From Acidobacteriota bacterium (GTDB taxonomy: Bacteria; Acidobacteriota; Vicinamibacteria; Vicinamibacterales; UBA2999), in contig JAKFYH010000047.1 of assembly GCA_021730945.1 (NCBI GenBank), forward strand, positions 37,100 through 101,099: 64,000 bases of DNA, given 5' to 3'. Made by a program: the position numbers and the translations under genes. Below the pieces are notes generated by a model. It did no database searches and was not told the origin of the DNA. It saw only the letters and a list, made by a program, of their open reading frames with translations. Shown piece by piece: positions 16,869-24,868 of the stretch. Each line of letters starts with the position of its first letter. Position 1 is the first letter of the stretch.

Positions 16869-17213
16869 TCAGAGTCGGGTTGGGAGGATCGAGAGATCGA
16901 TCGGCTTGAACCAGCCGTCGATTTGCAGGATGACGGCCGTTCGACCGTGTGGCTTCGCGGTATTCACGCCGACAATCGACGCTGGCAGGCCCTTCGCCAT
17001 GTGACCAACGAAATCCGTGGTGCTGACTGCTTGGTCTGTCCACGGCGCCGCGATCAGGTCGAAGTCGCGCTTCAACGAGCCGTGCACGCCCACGGCGTAG
17101 CCAACCTCGCGCGCGAGCTTCCAGATCAGCCGAAGGTCCGGCACGGCGGGGTCTACCCAACCTGGCGCCGGGTTCTCGTGCTGTGGCGGCGCGATGATGT
17201 CCGGCCAGATCAC
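16869..17213 (-). CDS. Conserved phage protein near lysis genes
   Basis: 114 aa from GTG 17213, which overlaps the upstream stop (GTGA). Contains LIWKLAREVGYAVGVHGSLKRDFDLIAAPW, split by no gap, and DFVGHMAKGLPASIVG. The VHGSLKRDFDLIA segment recurs in many phage genomes as a protein of unknown role. Function not assigned. Confidence 0.65.
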   Translation of the reverse strand: MIWPDIIAPPQHENPAPGWVDPAVPDLRLIWKLAREVGYAVGVHGSLKRDFDLIAAPWTDQAVSTTDFVGHMAKGLPASIVGVNTAKPHGRTAVILQIDGWFKPIDLSILPTRL

Positions 17214-17383
17214 GGCTTGCGCCTCTCGGCGCGGCGCACGAGCGTGGCGGGCTCGACCTTCATCCCGAGTCGCTGGGCGGCAACAGCGGCCTGGCCGCGG
17301 CCGCGGTAGACGTCGGGTGAGTGTCCGCGCGACACCCGCCGCGACTTCGGATGCACGACGACGTAGACGTCTAGCGGCTTCAC
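17210..17383 (-). CDS. Short basic phage protein
   Basis: 57 aa from GTG 17383, coupled to the preceding stop by a GTGA overlap and followed by another GTGA overlap. KPLDVYVVVHPKSRRVSRGH is followed by an Arg/Ala-rich helical tail. Unknown function; supported by tight packing in the operon. Confidence 0.5.
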   Translation of the reverse strand: MKPLDVYVVVHPKSRRVSRGHSPDVYRGRGQAAVAAQRLGMKVEPATLVRRAERRKP

Positions 17384-18801
17384 GCGAGCCGACCCGTCTC
17401 GACGTAGCCCCACGCGCAGTCGACGATGCGCCGCACGTCGACGGTCTGCCGCTCCTGCCGCGGCCGCGCCGCCTGCTCCGGCGGCCCGTAGACCACCTCG
17501 ACATACCGCCCGGTGCCAGGGTCGATCGCGAAGTCCGCGCGCCACTGGTCGACGGCGGCATGGATGCGCGTGCCTCGGAAGCGGTCCCCGCCGTGGCCGA
17601 GGATGTCGAAGCGCATCAGGTCCTGCGGGAGCTGGCGCACCGCGGCCGGCGTCTCGCGGAAGCCCGGCATAGCCTCGAGCGGTTCGTCGAAGAGGATGAC
17701 GCCGGGCCCGGACATGAACGTCCAGGCCTGGCGCGCTACGGCCGCCATGCAGGCCGCCAGTTGCATCACGCCGGCGTCGAGCTCGCCGTGGCCATCCATC
17801 GCCGAGACGAGCCGGCCGGGGCCGAAGGGTTCGCCCTGCCAGCCGAGGCGACGAACGACCGGCGCTTCCCCGCCGATCGAGTACAGGTGCCGGATCTTGT
17901 CGTGCGCGCGGCCGCCGCGGTAGCCGTGCAGGTAGTAGTGGCCGCACCAGCCAGGCGTGAAGGCGCGCAGCACGTCCCGGTCCTCGGTGCCGGTGTACGC
18001 CGACAGCGAGTAGAGCAACTGCGGGTGACGCGCCCGGACGCGGTTGACCAGCCGCTCGAGCTCGGCCGGCTCGGTGTCGTCGGCGTCGCCGGTGTCCCGG
18101 ACCTCGTTGCAGGCCTCCACGAGCGCGAAGTACTGCGGGCCCACCTGGTCGATGGCCGTGGCCAGCAAGTCGAACAGGGCGTCTTCCTGGCCGTTGCTGA
18201 GGCTGTCCAGGCCGCCGGCCGACAAGTGCCACGTCAGCTTGCGGTCGGCCGCCGCCTGCAGAATGGCGATGAACTGGCCCGGGTGGTCGAGCGGGTTCCA
18301 CCGCGGCGCCGGGCGATGGCCCCAGAACGGATTGCCAGGCGCCGCCGGCAGCACGAACCACGAGCGCAGACCGTGGTAGCCCGCCTCGGCCGCCAGGTCG
18401 AGGACCGGCAGGACGCGGTCCAACCCGAGCACCAGCGCCTGGCCGATCAGGTCGCCGGCATGCAGCAGGACCGGCAGCCGCGGCCCGTTGGCGTCCGCGA
18501 AGCACCGATCCCCGTAGCGCAGTCCGAGCAGCGGATCCGGGTGGACGCCAGGCGCCGGCGGATGCGCAACGCGATCGATGCGCCGGTAGAGTTCCTCTTT
18601 GCAGAGCTGCAGGCGCACGTCGGGCGCCTGGCCGGCGCCCAGGCCGCCGACCCATAGCGACACGAAGCCCTGCGAGCCGTCGATCCACACCGCGGCCGCG
18701 CGAGCGTCGAAGGTTTCACCGAGGAGGCCGGGATAGATCTCGTTGGCCAACCAGTTGCGCACCGTGAGAGTCAGGTCATCAGGCGGATAGTCAATTCCCA
18801 T
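17380..18801 (-). CDS. Glycoside-hydrolase-like TIM-barrel phage protein
   Basis: 473 aa. Successive strand-helix units (GLRSWFVLPAAPGN, FIAILQAAADRKLTWHLSAG, QYFALVEACNEVRDTGD, QLLYSLSAYTGTED, WCGHYYLHGYRGG, AWTFMSGPGVILFDEP) look like a beta/alpha barrel of the glycosidase type. NEVRD is at the place where a GH5-like acid/base NE would fall. It could be a virion-bound polysaccharide depolymerase or a tail-spike accessory. The exact family is not recognised, and catalysis is inference. It follows a strong hairpin (18850-18889). Confidence 0.6.
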   Translation of the reverse strand: MGIDYPPDDLTLTVRNWLANEIYPGLLGETFDARAAAVWIDGSQGFVSLWVGGLGAGQAPDVRLQLCKEELYRRIDRVAHPPAPGVHPDPLLGLRYGDRCFADANGPRLPVLLHAGDLIGQALVLGLDRVLPVLDLAAEAGYHGLRSWFVLPAAPGNPFWGHRPAPRWNPLDHPGQFIAILQAAADRKLTWHLSAGGLDSLSNGQEDALFDLLATAIDQVGPQYFALVEACNEVRDTGDADDTEPAELERLVNRVRARHPQLLYSLSAYTGTEDRDVLRAFTPGWCGHYYLHGYRGGRAHDKIRHLYSIGGEAPVVRRLGWQGEPFGPGRLVSAMDGHGELDAGVMQLAACMAAVARQAWTFMSGPGVILFDEPLEAMPGFRETPAAVRQLPQDLMRFDILGHGGDRFRGTRIHAAVDQWRADFAIDPGTGRYVEVVYGPPEQAARPRQERQTVDVRRIVDCAWGYVETGRLA

Positions 18802-18849
18802 TGGTCGTTTCGTCCCTTCCGAGAAAAAGCGAAGCGATCAAACGCAAAA

Positions 18850-18889
18850 CGGCCCGCAGGGCGCGCATGGTGCGCGAACCTACGGGCCG
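18850..18889 (-). terminator. Long GC-rich hairpin between phage genes
   Basis: CGGCCCGCAGG (18850-18860) pairs with CCTACGGGCCG (18879-18889), with a nested CGCGCA-TGG-TGCGCG hairpin inside. On the minus strand it is followed by GTTTTGCGTTTG. It sits in the 196-bp gap between the DUF5675 gene and the glycosidase-like gene, so it probably limits read-through between these units. Confidence 0.55.
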
Positions 18890-18997
18890 CTTCTTGCCCG
18901 ATCGCTTCTTGTTGGTCCCGGCCGGTGAAGCCCACCGTGCGTCACCGCCGTTGGGGTGGCCACCCCTCAGGCGATCAGCCGAGACAACCCTTGCGTG

Positions 18998-19444
18998 TTA
19001 CTCGCTATGATCTCCTGCCGCGTAGGCGGGCGGATTCTCAATGTCGATCCAGATCTCGCCAGTGGTCGCCGTTAGACGCTCCATCAGCCGCTGCAGCGCC
19101 ATCTGCGACCGTCCAATCGTCGCAGCGCCGCGGTCGAGGCCAACGAGGAGGCAGCCCTCCGTGTCGACCGATTTGTTGCCGGCGTGAATCAGGACCCACT
19201 CGAATCCAGGCACGTCCTGGAGCCACGGCAGCATCCGACCGAAGCGCGGCGACTGACGCAGCGCAACGCGGTAGCGGCCGGCGGGAATGGCCGTCTGGCC
19301 CTTCACCTTCCAGGTGCCCACGGGCTGGTCGAGCTGCTCGCGGACCTCGTCTTCGAGCGTGTCGCACAGCCGCACGCCGTCGATGTAGAGACTGCCTAGC
19401 GTGGCCCCGCCTCGCGAGGGTTCGCGGATGACGCGGAGATTCAT
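18998..19444 (-). CDS. DUF5675-family phage protein
   Basis: 148 aa from ATG 19444, overlapping the preceding stop (ATGA). LRVIREPSRGGATLGSLYID, RLCDTLEDEVREQ, TAIPAGRYRVAL, SPRFGRMLPWLQDVPGFEWV, LIHAGNKSVDTEGCLLVG are the DUF5675 core. The family is found in phages and with lysis or cell-wall genes; the GRYR, IHAGN and EGC residues are conserved. The enzymatic role is unproven. Confidence 0.78.
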   Translation of the reverse strand: MNLRVIREPSRGGATLGSLYIDGVRLCDTLEDEVREQLDQPVGTWKVKGQTAIPAGRYRVALRQSPRFGRMLPWLQDVPGFEWVLIHAGNKSVDTEGCLLVGLDRGAATIGRSQMALQRLMERLTATTGEIWIDIENPPAYAAGDHSE

Positions 19445-20046
19445 GCCGCCTCCGGTGTTTCGAATGTGCCCTGCCACTCGAGCACGCGGGCGCCGGCCTT
19501 CACCGGCACGGCGTCGACGCAAACCGACAGCTCATCTCCGGAGGCCTTCACCAGCACGCATTCGCGTCGTAGCATGCGCCCGTCTCGGATCGTGTGATTC
19601 CAGGCCACCATGAAGGCCTCCACGTGATCTTGGTGAATCAGGTTCACCCACCCCATTCCCAGTAGGTCGCGCGCGGGGTAACCGGTCAGCATCTCGAAGG
19701 CCCGATTCACAGACACGAACCGCCCGGTTGCGTCGGCCTGGAACGCCGGCCGCGCCATGCTGTCGAAGATCGCCGCCTGCCTGGCCGCGATCACGGTGAC
19801 CTGGTCCTTCATACTGCCGCCGCCGTTCGGTCCAAGCTCGGCCTCGACGCGGCGCTTGATCTGCGTGACTTCGCCCTCCATGCGGTCGACGGTCGCCACC
19901 ATCCGATGGACACCACGAAAGTGATCGACGATTGGCGCGGTGGCCCAGCGCCAGAGGCGCAGAAGCGCAGGACGCACCAACGCGTAGACGATCCCAGACG
20001 GTGCAACGATTGCGGCCAGCCAGGCCCACTCCTGGAGCGTCAACAT
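19441..20046 (-). CDS. Phage-encoded membrane protein with PAS domain
   Basis: 201 aa. An N-terminal membrane segment (LTLQEWAWLAAIVAPSGIVYALV) and a short coiled stretch (MVATVDRMEGEVTQIKRRVE) lead into a PAS domain: FDSMARPAFQADATGRFVSV, NRAFEMLTGYPARDLLGMGW, NLIHQDHVEAFMVAW, MLRRECVLVKASGDELSV. No output domain follows. It sits in the lysis-type module, where such a sensor is unexpected. Confidence 0.8.
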   Translation of the reverse strand: MLTLQEWAWLAAIVAPSGIVYALVRPALLRLWRWATAPIVDHFRGVHRMVATVDRMEGEVTQIKRRVEAELGPNGGGSMKDQVTVIAARQAAIFDSMARPAFQADATGRFVSVNRAFEMLTGYPARDLLGMGWVNLIHQDHVEAFMVAWNHTIRDGRMLRRECVLVKASGDELSVCVDAVPVKAGARVLEWQGTFETPEAA

Positions 20047-20050
20047 TGCC

Positions 20051-20449
20051 CTAGACCTCCGCCGTCAGCCTCTGCAACAACAGAGTCTTCGCCGTCGTCT
20101 TCACGTTCTGAACCGAACGCTCCTGCGCTGCCTCGTCCCACCGCCCAGCCTGAATCGCGCCGACGACGGTCGGAAGGTGCGTGAATGCGGCTCGAATGAT
20201 GACGTCTCCTGTGGCCAGCGCCTCCTCGAGCTTGGCGTTCAGCATCGCGGCCTGCGCAGCCGCGCGCTCATCAGCCGTCCGTGCACGCCGTTTCGTGGGG
20301 CTGCCAGCATCGAACATCTCGAGCTCGCGGTCGGGCATCCGCTCGTCCGGTAGGGTCACGACACCCTGGGTCAATGGATCAAACGTGGGCTCATAGAAGC
20401 CACCGTAGAGGAACATGCCGTCAGCCAGGCGATAGACCCAGTTATTCAT
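20051..20449 (-). CDS. Phage tail-region protein, unknown
   Basis: 132 aa from ATG 20449, which overlaps the preceding stop (CGATGA). NNWVYRLADGMFLYGGFYEP, GVVTLPDERMPDRELEMFD, then a helical C-terminus (AAAQAAMLNAKLEEAL). Similar short proteins often follow tail-fibre genes as assembly factors. Role not assigned. Confidence 0.55.
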   Translation of the reverse strand: MNNWVYRLADGMFLYGGFYEPTFDPLTQGVVTLPDERMPDRELEMFDAGSPTKRRARTADERAAAQAAMLNAKLEEALATGDVIIRAAFTHLPTVVGAIQAGRWDEAAQERSVQNVKTTAKTLLLQRLTAEV

Positions 20450-21897
20450 CGCAACCACTCAAACGCATCGAGGTAGAAGGTGGCCGTGCCGCTGGGATAG
20501 CAGCTCGGATATACGCCCTGCCAGTCCACGAGGCACGACGCCACGAAGTTCTCGTTCGCGACGCGGGCGGTGAAGCCGCCGACACCAGCCAGGCGCGCCG
20601 AGGGATTCAAGTAGGACCCTTCCGGCGCGCCCGCAATCATGGCCTGCGACCCCAACGTGTCGCAGTTGATGAAGGTCGACAGCAGGCACGGAACAGGTGG
20701 CACAAATGCCGCGACGTGATTGACCGACTGGTACGCCGACGCGATTGCCCCGACGGTCACACTCTCGATGGGCTGATTCCAACGCTCGTGCTGCACGAAC
20801 TTTCGCAACACGTTGGAGCCGGTGTTATAGACGTAGCCAACCTTACAGGACTGCGTCCAGCCCGACGGGAGCGTCAACGCTGCGCTATTTCTTGTGACGT
20901 AGGTCTTGAACGCGAAATCATGGGTGGCGGTGAGCGTCCAGGTGGTCGGGTTGTACGTGGCGTACGAGCCGCCGGCGTAGCTACTGGCCCCACCCTTCGC
21001 GGACCAGACGAAGTTGTTCGAGGCGTGGACCGTGTAGTCGCCCTGCATGACGATCCAGTACTGCGTGCCCGCGGTCAGCGACACGGGCGTCCGGAACGGG
21101 AATCGAATATTGCCGAGCCCAGAGCTCATGTCGGTCACGACGAGCTTGTCTGACGTTGCCAGGGGTGTGCCACTGGGGACTCCAGCCGCGTCAGCCTCGA
21201 TGGTCAGCCAGATATTGCCGGACGGCGTGCCGGTGCGATAACCGAGGATGTCGATCATCTCGCACAGGCCGGTGGTGCCGGGCTGAAAGCCCTGCGCGAG
21301 CTTGGTGGTCGCCGTGCTCGAGCGCAGCTGCGCATAGGTATCCTGGGTCGTCTGCGACTGGTCGAGCGTCCAGTCTTTCTCACGATGCAGCAGCAACCGC
21401 AGGTCACTGGCGAGCTGCGTCGAGGCCTTGCCGATCAGGTAGATGCTATACCACGTGCTCGCGGTGCGGCTCCCCGTATCGAGGCCGGCTGCGCCACTCG
21501 CGGTGATGTCAGCCTCGAGTGGAAACGTCAAGCCGCTATAGCGCACGCCGTCATCCATGACGACTTCTTCCAAACCGACGAGGGCCACTTTGTTGGCCGC
21601 CGCGTCTCCGTCTTGGTGGGTGCGCAAGTGGAGGCCGCGAAAGGACTGCGGCCCGGCGACCGACACCATTTCCCACCCGCTGCCATCGGCCTTAAAGTGC
21701 GGCACCTTTCCTGCCACGGCCGCCACGCGCGTCAACTGACTGGCGCTCGCGGCCGGTATGAAGTCGTGAGCCGTCTGGCTTGGGATCGCAATGCCACCGT
21801 CCCGCACGACGAGGATGTTGTCGAACGCGCGGTCGAAGTGATCTTTCTTGGTCGACAACCCCACGCTCACGGGATTGGTCGCATTAAAGGTCGGCAT
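20446..21897 (-). CDS. Probable tail fibre / receptor-binding structural protein
   Basis: 483 aa, rich in Ser, Thr, Gly and aromatic residues. The first part has NKVALVGLEEVVMDDGVRYS. A jelly-roll-like carbohydrate-binding section follows (LAQGFQPGTTGLCEMIDIL, NIWLTIEADAAGVPSGT, TAGTQYWIVMQGDYTVHASN), then a C-terminal tip (GSYLNPSARLAGVGGFTARV). Located downstream of tail-tip genes, as expected for a fibre. The call rests on composition, the jelly-roll-like segment and position. Confidence 0.65.
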   Translation of the reverse strand: MPTFNATNPVSVGLSTKKDHFDRAFDNILVVRDGGIAIPSQTAHDFIPAASASQLTRVAAVAGKVPHFKADGSGWEMVSVAGPQSFRGLHLRTHQDGDAAANKVALVGLEEVVMDDGVRYSGLTFPLEADITASGAAGLDTGSRTASTWYSIYLIGKASTQLASDLRLLLHREKDWTLDQSQTTQDTYAQLRSSTATTKLAQGFQPGTTGLCEMIDILGYRTGTPSGNIWLTIEADAAGVPSGTPLATSDKLVVTDMSSGLGNIRFPFRTPVSLTAGTQYWIVMQGDYTVHASNNFVWSAKGGASSYAGGSYATYNPTTWTLTATHDFAFKTYVTRNSAALTLPSGWTQSCKVGYVYNTGSNVLRKFVQHERWNQPIESVTVGAIASAYQSVNHVAAFVPPVPCLLSTFINCDTLGSQAMIAGAPEGSYLNPSARLAGVGGFTARVANENFVASCLVDWQGVYPSCYPSGTATFYLDAFEWLR

Positions 21898-22117
21898 CTG
21901 ACTGCGACTCCTTCCTGAAGTCGGCCGCGTACGCCGGATGCTGCGTCACGCGCGGGTCGGCTAGCCACGTCGCCAGGCACAGCAACGAACAGAAATCCAG
22001 TGCACCCGTTGTCATCACCTCGCTCTGCTGCTCCATGACCCACCATGTCTTGGGCCGGCCTTCGCTGGGCCGCTCCTTGCCGCAGGCATCACAAACGACC
22101 GTTACTGCTCGAGCCAT
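21884..22117 (-). CDS. Small zinc-finger-like phage protein
   Basis: 77 aa from ATG 22117. TVVCDACGKERPSEG, then LDFCSLLCLATWLADP, could bind zinc through four cysteines. Encoded between tail-tip and fibre genes and overlapping the fibre gene start. Unknown role. Confidence 0.55.
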   Translation of the reverse strand: MARAVTVVCDACGKERPSEGRPKTWWVMEQQSEVMTTGALDFCSLLCLATWLADPRVTQHPAYAADFRKESQSDADL

Positions 22118-22124
22118 GAATCCC

Positions 22125-24095
22125 TCACCACCACAACGACACGCCACCCGAGGCCGGATCGCCTGAATCGGCCAGGCCGGAGCTGTCCGTCCAAAAGCCA
22201 GAGGCCAAGCGCTGCGCGGCGGTCGACGTCGACCAATCAGGCGCACTGCTATCCATCCAGCGACCAATGCGGCCGCCCAGGCCGCGTAGGTTCCCCATCC
22301 GCCCCACAACGTTCAGCCGTGGGCCCAATGTCAGCTCGCTCGAGAGAATCTCAAACGGTTGCCCATCGTAGGCACCACTCACCGTCGGCGCCGGTGTGTA
22401 GCTGATGAACGCCTTCTCACCGGCCACCAGCGCCGCCAGCTTCGCCCCGCGTTCGGTAAAGTCCGCTTCAACGGTCACCGAGCCAGCTAGTAGGGCGTAG
22501 CGCTGCGCAATCGTCTGTGCGTTGGCGGCGGTCGTTAGGCATGTGAAGATGTCGAGCGTGTCGCGCGAGCCCGTGCGGTAGTGCGTGGCGGCATCGGTGA
22601 CCTCAACGACGGCCCATTCCTTGCGCACGTGGTCAAAGCCGTAGTGCACGCGCACGGCGGTGTAGATGGTCTTCAGCTTCGGCGCTGGCCGGAACGCCGC
22701 GAAGTCGGCCTGCCGAAGGGTAGTGGTAATGGCGTCGACGTCCGGATTCCAGATCCGCACCGTCCACGCGCCGTCGACAGTCTGCTGAGCAGTGCCCATC
22801 ACCGACCGCCCAAGCGAGCCCAGCCCCCCCTCGCCCGTGGCGAGAATCGACGCCAGGGCGCGCGGCTGCTTCACCCAGAGCGCCAAGACCGCGTCGGCCT
22901 CGGCATCAGCCGCGGTGAAGGCCGGGGCATCAAGATCGCCAGCCGCGACATCGAGGAACGTCTGCAGCAAGTCCTGGACGATGTCGGCGTAGGTCTCGAT
23001 GGCGCTGCCTAGTCCGTCCGGCTTACCGGTGACGTCGACCGCCAGTGTGTAGTCGGCATGCGGGTAGGTCGCAGATACGATGGTCACCGTGCAGGCCGTC
23101 AGGTCTTTGGTGTAGTGCGTGGTCTCAGTGAGCGCCGTCCAGACGCCGGTGTTCTTGCGCACGGCCCACACGGCGTGGATGGCGAACAGGGTCTGGTACG
23201 CCGCGTCGGCGACGGTGTAGACACCGTAGCTCGTGGTGTCGGTCAGGTCGGGGGGGATGATGGCGCGGCCGTAGCCGATCCACTTGCGCGTGCCTCGCAC
23301 ACCGTCGCCCAGGTTCGGGTAGGCATCATCGAAGAACGGCGTCACCGGCAGCTCGATGTTGGTGAAGCGCTGGCGCGGCTGCAGCGCGAAGGCGCACACG
23401 TCCTCGGCCGGCGCGACGTCCTCGATCACCATCGTGGCGACGGTCGCATACTGCGCGCGGGTCAGCGTCAGGCCGTTATAGCTGCCACCCACCGCGAACC
23501 GGATCGTCTTGTTCTTCCAGTTCCAGGGGCCATCGGCCGCTACCAGCCGCGACCACACCTGGTGGCCATTGACGAACGACACGCTGCCGCCAGGAATATA
23601 GGTCGAGCCCGACAGCAGGTCCTCGACCTCGCGGCGGATCGTTGGGAGCGCGTCGGTCAGCCACGGGTGATAGAACACGGCCGTTGCCGGCGTGCCCGGG
23701 CTCGTCTCGAGGACGATCGGCGCGTTGGCCAGGTGCAGCCGCACGGTAGCCTGGACCAGGGTGAAGCTGTCCGGGTTACTGCCGGTGGTGGTGTGGACGT
23801 AGAGGATTTCGTTCGCCTCATCCCACCAATAGCTGCCGGCGTTGGCGTCGACCGCGGCCAGCGAGGCCTCCGCATCGAGCGTGATGTCGTTCTGCTGGGC
23901 GCCGATCACCGGGCAGTACAGTCCACCCGTGAGCAGCGCCGTCTGCGTGTGCCGTGGGAAGGCGATCTCGTAGGTGTTCGGCGCGCCACCGCCGACGGCC
24001 GTGAACCCCATCAGGCTGACCGACGGCTCGACCTCGCACAGCACGACCTCCGTGCGCACGGTCGCGTCGAGCCAGGCCGCGAAGGTGGCCGCCAT
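22125..24095 (-). CDS. Tail-tip / baseplate hub-like structural protein
   Basis: 656 aa. It begins FAAWLDATVRTEVVLCEVEP, followed by beta-rich sections (GGGAPNTYEIAFPRHTQTAL, YIPGGSVSFVNGHQVWSRLV) and LQTFLDVAAGDLDAPAFTAA, then ERGAKLAALVAGEKAFISYT. Size and order after the tape measure and a distal-tail-like gene suggest the tail hub. No named family is certain. It overlaps its upstream neighbour by three bases (TGATG). Confidence 0.6.
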   Translation of the reverse strand: MAATFAAWLDATVRTEVVLCEVEPSVSLMGFTAVGGGAPNTYEIAFPRHTQTALLTGGLYCPVIGAQQNDITLDAEASLAAVDANAGSYWWDEANEILYVHTTTGSNPDSFTLVQATVRLHLANAPIVLETSPGTPATAVFYHPWLTDALPTIRREVEDLLSGSTYIPGGSVSFVNGHQVWSRLVAADGPWNWKNKTIRFAVGGSYNGLTLTRAQYATVATMVIEDVAPAEDVCAFALQPRQRFTNIELPVTPFFDDAYPNLGDGVRGTRKWIGYGRAIIPPDLTDTTSYGVYTVADAAYQTLFAIHAVWAVRKNTGVWTALTETTHYTKDLTACTVTIVSATYPHADYTLAVDVTGKPDGLGSAIETYADIVQDLLQTFLDVAAGDLDAPAFTAADAEADAVLALWVKQPRALASILATGEGGLGSLGRSVMGTAQQTVDGAWTVRIWNPDVDAITTTLRQADFAAFRPAPKLKTIYTAVRVHYGFDHVRKEWAVVEVTDAATHYRTGSRDTLDIFTCLTTAANAQTIAQRYALLAGSVTVEADFTERGAKLAALVAGEKAFISYTPAPTVSGAYDGQPFEILSSELTLGPRLNVVGRMGNLRGLGGRIGRWMDSSAPDWSTSTAAQRLASGFWTDSSGLADSGDPASGGVSLWW

Positions 24096-24868
24096 CAGCG
24101 GGCCTCCTCGAAGCCGATCGATACGCCGTAACGGCCGATGGCCATGCCTGGCTCAATCTCCCAGCCCAGCGGGCCCGAGAAGCGCGCGAACCAGGTCGTC
24201 CAGCTCACGGCGGTGTCGAGCACGATGAAGAGCGGGGTCTCGATGCCGATCGCGTCGAAGATGGCACGGAGCTGGTCCAGCTGCGCCGGCAGGACGGCAT
24301 CCCAAGTCAGCGCGCCCGTGAAGTACTTGGTGCGCGTCGCGTAGGTCTGCTGGCCATCCGAAGAGGCCGACCCGATCGACGGCGCCTGGCGCGAGACCGG
24401 CATCGGCACCATCACGTTGACGGCCGGCTCGATGTAGGTGCCCAGGAACGCGTAGCCCAGTTCGGCGTAGTCGCTATCGGACCCCGGGTTGGTCCACTTC
24501 AGCTGCCAGTGCCGGTGACTCTGGCTGGCGAAGAAGGCGGCCACGGCGCGTGTGTCGCGGTCCTGCGCGGCGAAGGTGGCCACCAGCGTGGCCGACCCGG
24601 CGCTGCCGGCATCTCCCCGCTCGTAGAGCTCGACCACGCCGGAGCCGAGCACGCTGACGTTGGCCAGGACGGCGCAGGTGACGGCCAGCACCGCGCCCAG
24701 GTCGATGTCGATGGTCTGCGTCCCGGTGGCTGTCGCCGACCGCCACACATACGAACGGTCGGTGTTCTGGCTCGCGGCGACTGGCAGCGCCGACACTTCG
24801 GACGAGGCGGCCAGCACCGTGCCCGCGGCGGTATAGCGGTTCTCGTAGGCCAGGCGGATGTTGGCCAC
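24095..24868 (-). CDS. Distal-tail-like protein
   Basis: 257 aa from GTG 24868, which abuts the tape-measure stop. NIRLAYENRYTAAGTVLAAS, QTIDIDLGAVLAVTCAVLAN, ATRTKYFTGALTWDAVLPAQ, PLGWEIEPGMAIGRYGVSIG: a beta-sandwich-like sequence often placed directly after the tape measure in siphophages. It would sit at the tail end and connect to the hub. Confidence 0.55.
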   Translation of the reverse strand: MANIRLAYENRYTAAGTVLAASSEVSALPVAASQNTDRSYVWRSATATGTQTIDIDLGAVLAVTCAVLANVSVLGSGVVELYERGDAGSAGSATLVATFAAQDRDTRAVAAFFASQSHRHWQLKWTNPGSDSDYAELGYAFLGTYIEPAVNVMVPMPVSRQAPSIGSASSDGQQTYATRTKYFTGALTWDAVLPAQLDQLRAIFDAIGIETPLFIVLDTAVSWTTWFARFSGPLGWEIEPGMAIGRYGVSIGFEEAR

